The position numbers and the translations under genes are program-made. DNA of 32,808 nucleotides from a virus. The notes beneath the pieces are model-generated. The model did not search any database. It was not told where the DNA came from and worked only from the letters and a program-made list of their open reading frames with translations. How positions within the stretch are numbered: position 1 is the first letter of the stretch; each line of letters begins with the position of its first letter. Where the stretch lies: positions 1 through 32,808 of IMG/VR virus record IMGVR_UViG_3300042895_000322, one strand, 5' to 3'. Below, in pieces: positions 15,009-23,264 of the stretch.

Positions 15009-15536
15009 ATGGCTTGTGATATTTCATTAGGTAGAATCGAACCTTGTAAAGATTCAGTAGGTGGATTGAAAGCTGTTTATTTCGTAAATTATGGTGATGC
15101 TACAGGTTACACTTATGACGCTACTAACACAGACGTTATTACAGATGTAGCAGGTACTCCATCAGCTTATAAATACGATTTAAAAGGTGCTTCTACATTT
15201 ACACAAAATATAAATAGCTCTAGAGAAAATGGTACTACTTTTTTCGAACAAGTACTTTCTCTTACATTTAAAAAATTATCTATTGTAGATAACAAACAAC
15301 TTAAACTTATGGCTTATGGTAGACCACAAGTTATTGTTGAAGATAACAATGGTAATTTCTTTTATGCAGGATTAAAACACGGTATGGATGTAACTGGTGG
15401 TACTATCGTAACAGGTGGTGCTATGGGAGATTTAAGTGGATATACTTTAACTCTAACAGGAATGGAGCCAGTACCAGCTAACTTTATCGGAGATACTTTA
15501 GCAGGAGCAGGGTTTACTGTAGTTTCAGGATCTTAA
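15009..15536 (+). CDS. Major tail tube protein
   Basis: 175 aa, beginning MACDISLGRIEPCKDSVGG. It contains FEQVLSLTFKKLSIVDNKQL and LMAYGRPQVIVEDNNGNFFY, then a Gly/Thr-rich C-terminal region (GGAMGDLSGYTLTLTGMEP). This is the pattern of tail tube proteins of Bacteroidota siphophages, which stack as hexameric rings. It is flanked by terminators on both sides and shares codon use with the capsid gene. It is separated from the other tail genes by the head module. Confidence 0.8.
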   Translation: MACDISLGRIEPCKDSVGGLKAVYFVNYGDATGYTYDATNTDVITDVAGTPSAYKYDLKGASTFTQNINSSRENGTTFFEQVLSLTFKKLSIVDNKQLKLMAYGRPQVIVEDNNGNFFYAGLKHGMDVTGGTIVTGGAMGDLSGYTLTLTGMEPVPANFIGDTLAGAGFTVVSGS

Positions 15537-15556
15537 TATTTAACTATATTACTTTT

Positions 15557-15584
15557 AAAGGGTGGCTATTTGCTGCCCTTTTTT
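15557..15584 (+). terminator. Rho-independent terminator after the tail tube gene
   Basis: AAAGGGTGGC (15557-15566) pairs with GCTGCCCTTT (15572-15581) through two G-U pairs, with a 5-nt loop and T tract. Confidence 0.8.
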
Positions 15585-15591
15585 AGTTATA

Positions 15592-15619
15592 ACAAATTTG
15601 TAGTTTTTTAATTTTTAAA
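15592..15619 (+). promoter_or_regulatory. Late-promoter-like motif L5 (portal operon)
   Basis: ACAAATTTGT (15592-15601), 6 nt, TTAATTTTTAAA (15608-15619), 8 nt before ATG 15628. It directly follows a terminator, so a promoter is needed here. Confidence 0.6.
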
Positions 15620-15627
15620 ATAAAACA

Positions 15628-15957
15628 ATGATATTACTAAAAGAACAGGAAGGAGTACAAACATTAAAATTAGCTATTAATGGCTGTACTGCAACTTCAA
15701 TAGTTTTAGTAGATGAAGAAACTGATGTAGAAACAGAAATACAATGTGAGTTTTATATATCTGCTTACTATATGGAAATTAATGTAGTATTAGATGTTAA
15801 AGAAAATAAATACTATACAGTTAAAGTTAAAAATGATAATGAAGTAGTTTATACAGGTTTAGCTTTTTGCACAAATCAAACTATTGAAGATTACACTATA
15901 AACAAGGATGCTTACATACAGCATACTACAGACAACGAATTTATAATTTATGAATAA
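15628..15957 (+). CDS. Hypothetical beta-rich protein before the portal
   Basis: 109 aa, mostly alternating hydrophobic/polar strands (TLKLAINGCTATSIVLVDEE, then KYYTVKVKNDNEVVYTG), suggesting a small beta-sandwich. It overlaps the portal gene by 8 nt and is the first gene after L5. Possibly a small virion protein. No family recognised. Confidence 0.55.
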   Translation: MILLKEQEGVQTLKLAINGCTATSIVLVDEETDVETEIQCEFYISAYYMEINVVLDVKENKYYTVKVKNDNEVVYTGLAFCTNQTIEDYTINKDAYIQHTTDNEFIIYE

Positions 15958-17740
15958 CATACACATTTTAAATTTAAGTGCTTATACATCTCCTGTAATA
16001 GAAGAAAGCAAAAATAAAGATTTTGTACAATACGGATCTGATAATAATTACTTTCAGTATTTAATTGATAGATATTTGTATTCTAATACTAATCACGCTA
16101 TTATTACTGGTGTTACCAATATGATATATGGTAAAGGTATTTCTGCAACTGATTCAAATAGAAAACCAGATCAGTATGCACAAATGATGTCTATTATAAA
16201 AGGAGATTGTTTAAAGAAAGTAGCTTTAGAAAGAAAGTTATTAGGAATGGCTTCTATGCAAGTTATTTACAGTAAAGGTAAAGTAACTAAAGTAGAACAT
16301 TTTCCTATGAATACTTTAAGAGCTGAAAAATGTAATGATAAAGGTGAAATTGAAGCTTGGTACTATCACCACGATTGGAGTAAATACAGAAATGGTGATG
16401 TTTTAAAACGTATTCCTGCTTTTAATTTTGGTAATGGTAATGAAGTAGAAATTTATGTTATTAAACCTTATGTTTCAGGTTATCATTATTACACTCCAAT
16501 AGATTATTCAGGTGCTTTACCTTATGCTAAACTAGAAGAAGAAATTGCAGATTATTTGATTAATGATGTAATGAATGGTTTTAGTGGTACTAAAGTAATT
16601 AACTTCAATAATAATATACCACCAGAAGAAAAAAGGCAAGAAATTGCTAACGATGTTAAGCGTAAATTAACAGGTGCTAAAGGAGATAAAGTAATTGTAT
16701 CTTTTAATGCTTCACAAGAAAATAAAACTACTGTTGATGATATACCTTTAAACGATGCACCTGCTCACTATGAGTATTTATCTACTGAATGTTTTGAAAA
16801 GTTAATTGTAGGTCACAGAGTTACTTCTCCAATGCTTTTAGGGATTAGAGATACAGGTGGTGGTTTAAGCAATAATGCAGATGAAATTGAAACTGCAACT
16901 AGGTTATTTGATAATATTGTTATTAGACCTTACCAAATAGAAATTATAGATGCTTTAGATGCTATTTTAGCAGTAAACAATATTGCATTAAACTTATATT
17001 TTAAAACGATACAACCATTAGATTTTATTGATGTTAATACTGCTAATGCTACAACTAATGAAGAAGAAACTGGAGTCAAAATGGCTGCAGTATGTTGTTC
17101 AAGTGATAAAGATACTTCTGTGGATATAGCAGATGCTTTAATTAATAAAGGTGAAAGCTTAGGTGCTGAATGGGTATTAATTGACGAAAGCGAAGTAGAC
17201 CAAGATTTAGAAGATGAATTAGACGCTGAAATTGATTTTTTAAACCAAAAACCTAAAAAAGATAAAAGTTTATTATCTAAAATATTAGATTTAGCTTCTA
17301 CAATTACTGCAAGACCAAACTCAAAATCTAGTCAAGATGAAAATATTGATGGAATTAAATTTATTACACGCTATAAATATAGTGGAGATTTAACAGGTGA
17401 AAGAGAATTTTGCAAAAGAATGTTATCTGCTGATAAACTATACAGAAAAGAAGATATAGTACAAACTACTTCAAACGAAGTAAATCCAGGTCAAGGGCAT
17501 AATGGTAATAATTACGATTTATTTCTTTACAAAGGTGGAGTTAATTGTAAGCACAAATGGTTAAGACAAACTTATGTTTCTTTTGAGAATGTAAGTATAG
17601 ATGTAACTAACCCTAACGCTACAACTATTTCTACTAATAAAGCTGAAAAATACGGATATAGAGTAAGAAACGATAAAAAGGTGGCAATGAAACCTATTGA
17701 TATGCCAAATAACGGACATCACCCAGATTACAACAAATAG
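15950..17740 (+). CDS. Portal protein with extra C-terminal domain
   Basis: 596 aa. The portal body occupies about residues 1-410: VTNMIYGKGIS, a long loop region, then VGHRVTSPMLLGIRDTGGGL, a typical portal stretch, and IVIRPYQIEIIDALDAIL. A linker rich in Asp/Glu and Lys leads to a separate C-terminal domain (about 460-596) with FITRYKYSG, a YDLFLYKGG strand and a CKHKW motif near residue 532. A similar tail domain occurs on head proteins of Bacteroidota phages. The portal forms the dodecameric DNA channel and nucleates head assembly. It is placed after the capsid gene, unusual for siphophages. Confidence 0.85.
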   Translation: MNNIHILNLSAYTSPVIEESKNKDFVQYGSDNNYFQYLIDRYLYSNTNHAIITGVTNMIYGKGISATDSNRKPDQYAQMMSIIKGDCLKKVALERKLLGMASMQVIYSKGKVTKVEHFPMNTLRAEKCNDKGEIEAWYYHHDWSKYRNGDVLKRIPAFNFGNGNEVEIYVIKPYVSGYHYYTPIDYSGALPYAKLEEEIADYLINDVMNGFSGTKVINFNNNIPPEEKRQEIANDVKRKLTGAKGDKVIVSFNASQENKTTVDDIPLNDAPAHYEYLSTECFEKLIVGHRVTSPMLLGIRDTGGGLSNNADEIETATRLFDNIVIRPYQIEIIDALDAILAVNNIALNLYFKTIQPLDFIDVNTANATTNEEETGVKMAAVCCSSDKDTSVDIADALINKGESLGAEWVLIDESEVDQDLEDELDAEIDFLNQKPKKDKSLLSKILDLASTITARPNSKSSQDENIDGIKFITRYKYSGDLTGEREFCKRMLSADKLYRKEDIVQTTSNEVNPGQGHNGNNYDLFLYKGGVNCKHKWLRQTYVSFENVSIDVTNPNATTISTNKAEKYGYRVRNDKKVAMKPIDMPNNGHHPDYNK

Positions 17741-17742
17741 AT

Positions 17743-18255
17743 ATGGCTTACGCATTATTAATAAGTACAGAAGATGTAAAAAAGTTTACTATACTAAATG
17801 GTAATTTAGATGTAGATGATTTTATTCAATATATAAAGATAGCACAGGATATTACTATACAGAATTATTTAGGAACTGATTTATACAATAAGTTTCAAAC
17901 TTTAATTATTAATGGTGATATTAACGAAGTAGAGTTTTTAAGCTATAAAACGCTTTTAAACAACTATATTAAACCAATGCTTATACACTGGAGTATGGTT
18001 CACTATTTACCTTTTGCAGCTTATACAATAGCTAATAAAGGTGTTTACAAACATAATTCAGAAAACGCTACAAATGTAGAAAAAAACGAAATAGATTTCT
18101 TAGTAGAAAAAGAAAGAGATATAGCAGAACACTATACACAAAGATTTATAGATTATATGTGTTTTCAACAATCAGAGTATCCAGAGTACACTTCTAATTC
18201 TAATAATGATATGAACCCTGATACTAATAATTTTTATGGTAGCTGGGTTTTATAA
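17743..18255 (+). CDS. Head-tail connector, DUF6712-like
   Basis: 170 aa. N-terminal STEDVKKFTILNGNLDVDDF, a helix with IAQDITIQNYLGTDLYNKFQ, and a middle LLNNYIKPMLIHWSMVHYLP match the DUF6712-type putative head-tail adaptors of Bacteroidota phages. It begins 2 nt after the portal stop. It likely joins the portal ring. Function by family resemblance and position. Confidence 0.7.
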   Translation: MAYALLISTEDVKKFTILNGNLDVDDFIQYIKIAQDITIQNYLGTDLYNKFQTLIINGDINEVEFLSYKTLLNNYIKPMLIHWSMVHYLPFAAYTIANKGVYKHNSENATNVEKNEIDFLVEKERDIAEHYTQRFIDYMCFQQSEYPEYTSNSNNDMNPDTNNFYGSWVL

Positions 18256-18372
18256 ATGGAGAAAAAAAGAAAGAAAGTAGGTAATTATAAACCTAAAGAA
18301 CAGAACAAAGAAAAATTACAATTATTCTTAATAAAGTTAGAAAAAAATGGGCTTGAACTTCCAAAACATTAA
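18256..18372 (+). CDS. 38-aa basic micro-protein
   Basis: Starts directly after the connector stop and overlaps the next gene by 26 nt. Very lysine-rich N-terminus (MEKKRKKVGNYKPKE), then a helix (LQLFLIKLEKNGLEL). Too short for reliable assignment; tight packing at both ends supports coding. Confidence 0.5.
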   Translation: MEKKRKKVGNYKPKEQNKEKLQLFLIKLEKNGLELPKH

Positions 18373-18682
18373 AGGCGATACTTTCGAACAAGTAAACTTT
18401 GAAGTTAAAATTAATGATGTAGCTGTAGATTTAACAGATGCAATTATTCGTATGCAACTTAGAAAAGAATATGGTGGTGTAATTGCTTTATCTTTAACTT
18501 CAGTTGCTAATGCTGGTATAACTATTACAACTCCTGCAAGTGGTTTGTTTAAAATAAATAAACAAGTTATAGATGTAGCACCTTATAATTACATTTACGA
18601 TATTGAAATTCATTTTGATAACGGAGATATTAAAACTTGGATCAGTGGTAACTTTCTAATTTTAGCAGATGTCACAAGATAA
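18347..18682 (+). CDS. Putative tail fibre-associated/baseplate protein
   Basis: 111 aa. Beta-rich, with GDTFEQVNFEVKINDVAVDL, IRMQLRK and a C-terminal YIYDIEIHFDNGDIKTW followed by GNFLILADVTR. This resembles small N-terminal adaptor domains (BppU-like) encoded before receptor-binding proteins. It overlaps the fibre gene by 14 nt. A linker between tail and fibre is inferred. Confidence 0.5.
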   Translation: MGLNFQNIKGDTFEQVNFEVKINDVAVDLTDAIIRMQLRKEYGGVIALSLTSVANAGITITTPASGLFKINKQVIDVAPYNYIYDIEIHFDNGDIKTWISGNFLILADVTR

Positions 18683-21059
18683 TATAAATATAAACATAGA
18701 AGAAACTAACGATATTATAAATATTGTAAGTTCGGAAGTAACTGAGCTTATTGATATTAATGTTGGTGAAACTGTAGAAGAAGTTACTTTAAATATTACT
18801 GAAGAAATTATCCAAGTTAATATTAATAAAGTTACAGGTGGTGGAGATCAAACTTTAGCTCAAACACTTGTTTTTGGTAATCAAACAGATGGTACTGATA
18901 TATTTTTAAATAATGAAGATTCTTTATTATTAGAAAATACTTCTAGTTTAAAAAAAGGAACTTATAATTTTGGTGGTAATGGTGGTATTTCTCGTGTATG
19001 CTCAAATAATTATGAGGATATGTGGCAAGATGGATTTAGACACGTATTCGACCAAAGTGGGTTTATAAGAAATTCAACTAATTGTTTTAATATAGTACCT
19101 GATGTTTCTTTTGATGTTACATTAAGATTTAAAATTGGTTCTATTTGGACTTTAGATGATGGTACTAATTATATTTGTACTGATGCTACTGAAGGAGCTG
19201 CTGTTTGGGAACTTTACAATGTAATACCTACAAATACAAGTGATTTAAATAACGATAGTAATTTTGTATCAGATGCTAGTTATGTACATACTGATAACAA
19301 TTTTACTACTGCAGAACAAACTAAATTAGCAGGTATTGAAGCAGGTGCTGAAGTTAATGTAAATGCTGATTGGAACGCTACTAGTGGTGATGCACAAATT
19401 TTAAATAAACCTACAATACCATCATTAACAGGATATGTACCTTATACAGGTGCTACTGCTGATTTAGATTTAGGAACTTATAATTTAACTGCAGACCATA
19501 TTGCATTAAATGTAAGTCCATCAGGTGCTGGTTTTGTTGTAGGTGCTACTGAATGGAATAACACAATAGGTTCAAGTCAAACACTTTTAAAAGGTGGGAA
19601 TGTAACTTTAAAAAATGGAGTTGATTTAGTTGCAAGAATAGTAAATAAAGTAACACCAAATACTACACTTACAAAAGCAGCGTATCAAGTAGTTAAAGTT
19701 ACTGGAGCTCAAGGTCAAAGATTAGCAGTTGATTTGGCTCAAGCAAATAATGATAATAATTCAGCTGATACTTTAGGAGTAGTTACTGAAACTATTGCTA
19801 CTAATCAAGAGGGTTTTATTTTGACAGTAGGTCAAATTGAAAATATAAATACAACAGGTAGTTTGCAAGGTGAAACTTGGGCTGATGGTGATGTACTTTA
19901 TTTAAGTCCTACTACAGCAGGTAAAATGACTAATATAAAACCTACAGGTGCAACTGGTCATATTGTTGTTTTGGGATATGTAGAATATGCACACTCAAGT
20001 CAAGGTAAGATTTATGTAAAAATAATGAATGGATGGGAATTAGATGAATTACATAATGTTTATATTTCTAGTATCGCAGATAAACAATTATTAAGTTATG
20101 ATAGTGCTACATCACTTTGGAAAAATAAAAGCGTTACAACGGCTGATATTGCAGATAGTACAAATAAGCGTTATGTTACAGATGCTAATTTAACTACAAT
20201 AGGCAATCAATCAGGTACTAATACAGGTGATGAAACTACTTCTACAATAAAAACTAAATTAGGTGCAGCAACTACTTCTGTTGATGGATATTTAACTTCT
20301 ACTGATTGGACTACTTTTAATGCAAAACAAAACGCTTTACTTGATATTGCATCAGTTCAAGATAATGGAATATATAGTACATTTATGAATGGTGCTATTT
20401 CTTATTTTTTAGGAGGTATTGGGGCAGCAACTTTTAATAATTTAAGAATAAACAGTAATTTTTTATTATCAGGTAATACTGCATATTTTAGTAATTATGC
20501 AATACAATTTAGTACGACTGCAACGGCAGGAACATTAGCTTGGCAAAGGGGAGTTCCTTTTTATCACTTAGGTAGAAGTTTATTTAGATTTCAACCCAAT
20601 GCAGTTTCGTCAGATGCAAGGTATTTTGTAGGGTTGTCAAATTTATATCAGGTATCAAACCCAACAAATGTTGACCCAACTACATTAACACAAACCATTG
20701 GAGTAGCCAAACTTTCAACATCAGCAAATTTGTTTATAATTCATAATGATGGAACAGGAACTGCAACAAGTGTTGATTTAGGAGTTAATTATCCCGCTAC
20801 TTCAAATTTATATATTTATGATATAAAAATTACTTCAACAGGCTCATCATCACCAACATCAAGCGGGGGGGTATATACAGGGGTAACAGTTAGAAGAACA
20901 ACAGTATCAACAGGTGCTACTATAAGTACTGACTATACTGTTCCAGGTAACTATCCAGCAGGAGGTATAAATCCTGCTTTATGGATAACAAACAATGCAA
21001 GTGCTGTGGCTAATTCACTTTATTATTTTGGAGCAATAACATATAACAGTACTATATAA
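18669..21059 (+). CDS. Tail fibre / receptor-binding protein
   Basis: 796 aa. Residues 1-60 are acidic and strand-like. The middle carries fibre-type repeats common in phage tail fibres: NTSDLNNDSNFVSDAS, FTTAEQTKLAGIEAGAEVNV, GDAQILNKPTIPSLTGYVPY, and later LTSTDWTTFNAKQNALL. The C-terminal ~190 residues (from about 610) form a different, receptor-binding-like tip (TLAWQRGVPFYHLGRSLFRF). Base and codon use change there, with more CCC, AGG, TCG and a run of seven G at 20865-20871. This suggests the tip was swapped in. It binds the host surface. An assembly gene follows. Confidence 0.8.
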   Translation: MSQDNININIEETNDIINIVSSEVTELIDINVGETVEEVTLNITEEIIQVNINKVTGGGDQTLAQTLVFGNQTDGTDIFLNNEDSLLLENTSSLKKGTYNFGGNGGISRVCSNNYEDMWQDGFRHVFDQSGFIRNSTNCFNIVPDVSFDVTLRFKIGSIWTLDDGTNYICTDATEGAAVWELYNVIPTNTSDLNNDSNFVSDASYVHTDNNFTTAEQTKLAGIEAGAEVNVNADWNATSGDAQILNKPTIPSLTGYVPYTGATADLDLGTYNLTADHIALNVSPSGAGFVVGATEWNNTIGSSQTLLKGGNVTLKNGVDLVARIVNKVTPNTTLTKAAYQVVKVTGAQGQRLAVDLAQANNDNNSADTLGVVTETIATNQEGFILTVGQIENINTTGSLQGETWADGDVLYLSPTTAGKMTNIKPTGATGHIVVLGYVEYAHSSQGKIYVKIMNGWELDELHNVYISSIADKQLLSYDSATSLWKNKSVTTADIADSTNKRYVTDANLTTIGNQSGTNTGDETTSTIKTKLGAATTSVDGYLTSTDWTTFNAKQNALLDIASVQDNGIYSTFMNGAISYFLGGIGAATFNNLRINSNFLLSGNTAYFSNYAIQFSTTATAGTLAWQRGVPFYHLGRSLFRFQPNAVSSDARYFVGLSNLYQVSNPTNVDPTTLTQTIGVAKLSTSANLFIIHNDGTGTATSVDLGVNYPATSNLYIYDIKITSTGSSSPTSSGGVYTGVTVRRTTVSTGATISTDYTVPGNYPAGGINPALWITNNASAVANSLYYFGAITYNSTI

Positions 21060-21060
21060 T

Positions 21061-21399
21061 ATGAGATATTTTCAAACTAAAAACGGAGTTACAATAGATG
21101 AAAATAGGAATATAATTCCTATGGATGAATCTAATGCAATATATCAAGAATATTTAGCTTTTCTTAAAGCAGATGGAACAGTTGAACAAACTGATTTGCT
21201 ATCTGATTTTGAAATTGATTTAGTTAAAACTGAAGCTATTGATAAATTAAAAAAAGAATGCTACAACGAACTTGCTTTAACTGATTGGTATTTTGTAAGA
21301 AAAATTGATATTGGTGTTGAAGTACCTAAAGAAGTTATAGAACAACGAAATGAAATAAGAAAAAAATATAATGATTTAATAAATGAAAACATATCTTAA
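21061..21399 (+). CDS. Putative tail fibre assembly protein
   Basis: 112 aa, starting one base after the fibre stop. The C-terminal half (YNELALTDWYFVRKIDIGVE, then VIEQRNEIRKKYNDLI) resembles the L-x-x-T-D-W-Y ... R-x-x-L-R pattern of tail fibre assembly chaperones. It probably helps the upstream fibre trimerise. It overlaps the holin gene by 17 nt. Confidence 0.6.
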   Translation: MRYFQTKNGVTIDENRNIIPMDESNAIYQEYLAFLKADGTVEQTDLLSDFEIDLVKTEAIDKLKKECYNELALTDWYFVRKIDIGVEVPKEVIEQRNEIRKKYNDLINENIS

Positions 21400-21817
21400 T
21401 TATTTTCTTACAGGTTTAGTATTATTTTTTGCACCTATTCAAGGATTGCTTATTGCAGTAGCGTTTGGGATAATGTTAGATACATTTACGGGTATCTTTA
21501 AGAGTATAAAGTTAAAAGGGTTGCAGTCTATCCGATCTCGTACTTTATCTAATGTTATCTCTAAAATGCTATTATACCAAGTATCTATTATTAGTTTATA
21601 TACTATTGATAAATATCTTTTAAATGAATTAGTAAACTTACACTTTAGCACTCAATTTTTATTTACAAAGTTAATAGCTATTATTTTAGTGTTTATTGAA
21701 TTAGTTTCAATTAAAGAAAATATAGAAGAAGCTTTAAATATAGATATTTGGAAGTTACTTAAAAACCTTATAAGAAGAGCTAAAGAAGTTAAAACAGATA
21801 TAGATAGTTTAAAATGA
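21383..21817 (+). CDS. Holin
   Basis: 144 aa. A hydrophobic N-terminus (YFLTGLVLFFAPIQGLLIAV) is followed by the phage holin-family signature-like LDTFTGIFKSIKLKGLQSI and SRTLSNVISKMLLY. More membrane segments follow (VSIISLYTIDKYL, LIAIILVFIELVSI) before a charged C-terminal helix. It would permeabilise the inner membrane at the end of infection to release the endolysin. It overlaps the endolysin start by 4 nt (ATGA), forming a lysis cassette with the two next genes. Confidence 0.85.
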   Translation: MKTYLNYFLTGLVLFFAPIQGLLIAVAFGIMLDTFTGIFKSIKLKGLQSIRSRTLSNVISKMLLYQVSIISLYTIDKYLLNELVNLHFSTQFLFTKLIAIILVFIELVSIKENIEEALNIDIWKLLKNLIRRAKEVKTDIDSLK

Positions 21818-22266
21818 TAATAACTAAAAACTTAACATTACAGGAATTAATAGATTCTAATACTGCAAAAGCTAAAGGAATTGATAATAGCCCTACTAAT
21901 GATCATTTAAGAAATTTAATTGAAATAGCTAATAATATCTTTCAACCTTTAAGAGATGGTATTGGTAAACCAATTAGAATTTCAAGTGGTTATAGAAGTG
22001 AAAAGTTAAATAAAGTTGTAGGTGGATCTAAAACATCACAGCACAATAAAGGTCAAGCTTTAGATTTAGTTGCTACTACAGGTTTTACTAATAAAGATAT
22101 ATTTGATTATATTAAAAAGCATTTAGAATTTGACCAAATGATTTGGGAGTTTGGTACAGATAAAAACCCTGACTGGGTACACGTTTCTTATAATAAAGGT
22201 AAAAACAGAAAGCAAGTACTTAAAGCAATAAAAAAAGATGGTAAAACTGTATATATTAATTATTAG
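21814..22266 (+). CDS. Endolysin, M15-family peptidase
   Basis: 150 aa. The zinc peptidase signature is complete: RISSGYRS (Arg61), S-Q-H-N-K-G-Q-A-L-D-L with His77 and Asp84, and WVHVSY with His123. This family cleaves D-Ala-containing peptide links in peptidoglycan. The N-terminal LTLQELIDSNTAKAKGIDN is typical of phage M15_3 enzymes. No signal peptide, so export depends on the holin. It overlaps the downstream lipoprotein gene by 29 nt. Confidence 0.92.
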   Translation: MIITKNLTLQELIDSNTAKAKGIDNSPTNDHLRNLIEIANNIFQPLRDGIGKPIRISSGYRSEKLNKVVGGSKTSQHNKGQALDLVATTGFTNKDIFDYIKKHLEFDQMIWEFGTDKNPDWVHVSYNKGKNRKQVLKAIKKDGKTVYINY

Positions 22267-22684
22267 TTTATTTTTATTTAGTTGTGGTAGCAGAAAAGCT
22301 ATTGTAAATAAAGCAGAAATTAAACAAGAAACTTCAAAAGAAACTACTACAACTTTAATTGATAGTAGTAATGTTACTATTAAATACGATGTAACTACAG
22401 ATTTACTTACTGTATTTGCTAAAGATACTTTAAAACCATTTACTTATAATGGTAATACTTATTTTAATGCTGTTTTAAGACACGAAAAGAAAAAAGATAA
22501 CACTTTATATAGTAAACAAAATAATGTTAAATATAAGCAAGTAATTAAGTATTTAACTAAAACTGTTACTGTAACTAAAACTAAAGAAGTAATTAAAAAA
22601 GAAAGTTATTTTAAATACATTTTATTTTTACTATTATTAGTAGCTGTTTACTTAGCTAATAAATACAAAAAATACTTTATTTAA
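22238..22684 (+). CDS. Candidate unimolecular spanin (lipoprotein with C-terminal membrane anchor)
   Basis: 148 aa. The N-terminus is a lipoprotein signal peptide (MVKLYILIISLFLFSC; lipobox Cys16). Periplasmic residues 17-122 are Thr/Lys-rich and strand-like. A C-terminal transmembrane helix (about 125-141, ILFLLLLVAVYLA) ends in a basic tail. An outer-membrane lipid anchor and an inner-membrane helix in one chain is the topology of u-spanins such as T1 gp11, which fuse the two membranes in the last step of lysis. Position right after holin and endolysin agrees. Sequence similarity to known spanins not seen. Confidence 0.65.
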   Translation: MVKLYILIISLFLFSCGSRKAIVNKAEIKQETSKETTTTLIDSSNVTIKYDVTTDLLTVFAKDTLKPFTYNGNTYFNAVLRHEKKKDNTLYSKQNNVKYKQVIKYLTKTVTVTKTKEVIKKESYFKYILFLLLLVAVYLANKYKKYFI

Positions 22685-22736
22685 CAAATTGTTAATAACA
22701 TAGTTTTTTTTAACTCAATTTTTCTCTATAAATTTG
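22681..22736 (+). promoter_or_regulatory. Promoter for the GIY-YIG gene, with inverted repeat
   Basis: TAAATTTG at 22729-22736 matches TAnnTTTG. Upstream, TTAACAA-A-TTGTTAA (22681-22695) is a perfect 7-bp inverted repeat with a 1-nt centre, built from the same GTTAA core as the phased arrays but in opposed orientation. It starts at the stop codon of the spanin-like gene and marks the switch from late to early/middle genes. Confidence 0.5.
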
Positions 22737-22764
22737 TGCTAGAATTTTAACACAAAGAATTATT

Positions 22765-23253
22765 ATGAAATTAGAGTATATAGTTAATTGTAAATACTAT
22801 GGTATTGCAAAAGTATATAATAAGGTATTTTACTCAGATAAGGAATACTTTAATTTTAAGGAATGGATAACACATAAGAAAGGATATACTAATGTTAAGT
22901 TTCTTAAAAAAGTAGTTGAAGATAGATCTGTATCTCCATTGCAAATTAAACTACAAAGAAAAAATACAAAAGATAAATTAAAACAATACTTACTACATAA
23001 TAAAAAAGAAGTATTATTTTTTAAGTTTATATATTGTTTAATACATAATGATGAAATAGTTTATGTAGGTAAAACAATTAATATACAAAGTAGAATATTA
23101 GAACATAAAAAAGATAGTACTAAAGTTTTTGATAGCTTTTCTGTAATATCTCAATTACCAAATGAAATACCAGATAACGAATTACTTGCTTTAGAAGAAA
23201 AGTACATAAAGTTATTAAAACCTAAATATAACATTATACATAATAAAGTATAA
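22765..23253 (+). CDS. GIY-YIG endonuclease with novel N-terminal region
   Basis: 162 aa. The C-terminal half is a GIY-YIG nuclease: FIYCL (residues 88-92), YVGKT (100-104), catalytic Arg110 in SRILEHKKD, LEEKYIKLLKPKYN with Glu145 and Asn156. The N-terminal ~80 residues are not recognised and may bind DNA. It has its own TAnnTTTG promoter 28 nt upstream. It could be a free-standing homing endonuclease or a resolvase-like repair nuclease. Confidence 0.75.
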   Translation: MKLEYIVNCKYYGIAKVYNKVFYSDKEYFNFKEWITHKKGYTNVKFLKKVVEDRSVSPLQIKLQRKNTKDKLKQYLLHNKKEVLFFKFIYCLIHNDEIVYVGKTINIQSRILEHKKDSTKVFDSFSVISQLPNEIPDNELLALEEKYIKLLKPKYNIIHNKV

Positions 23254-23264
23254 ACAAATTTGCT

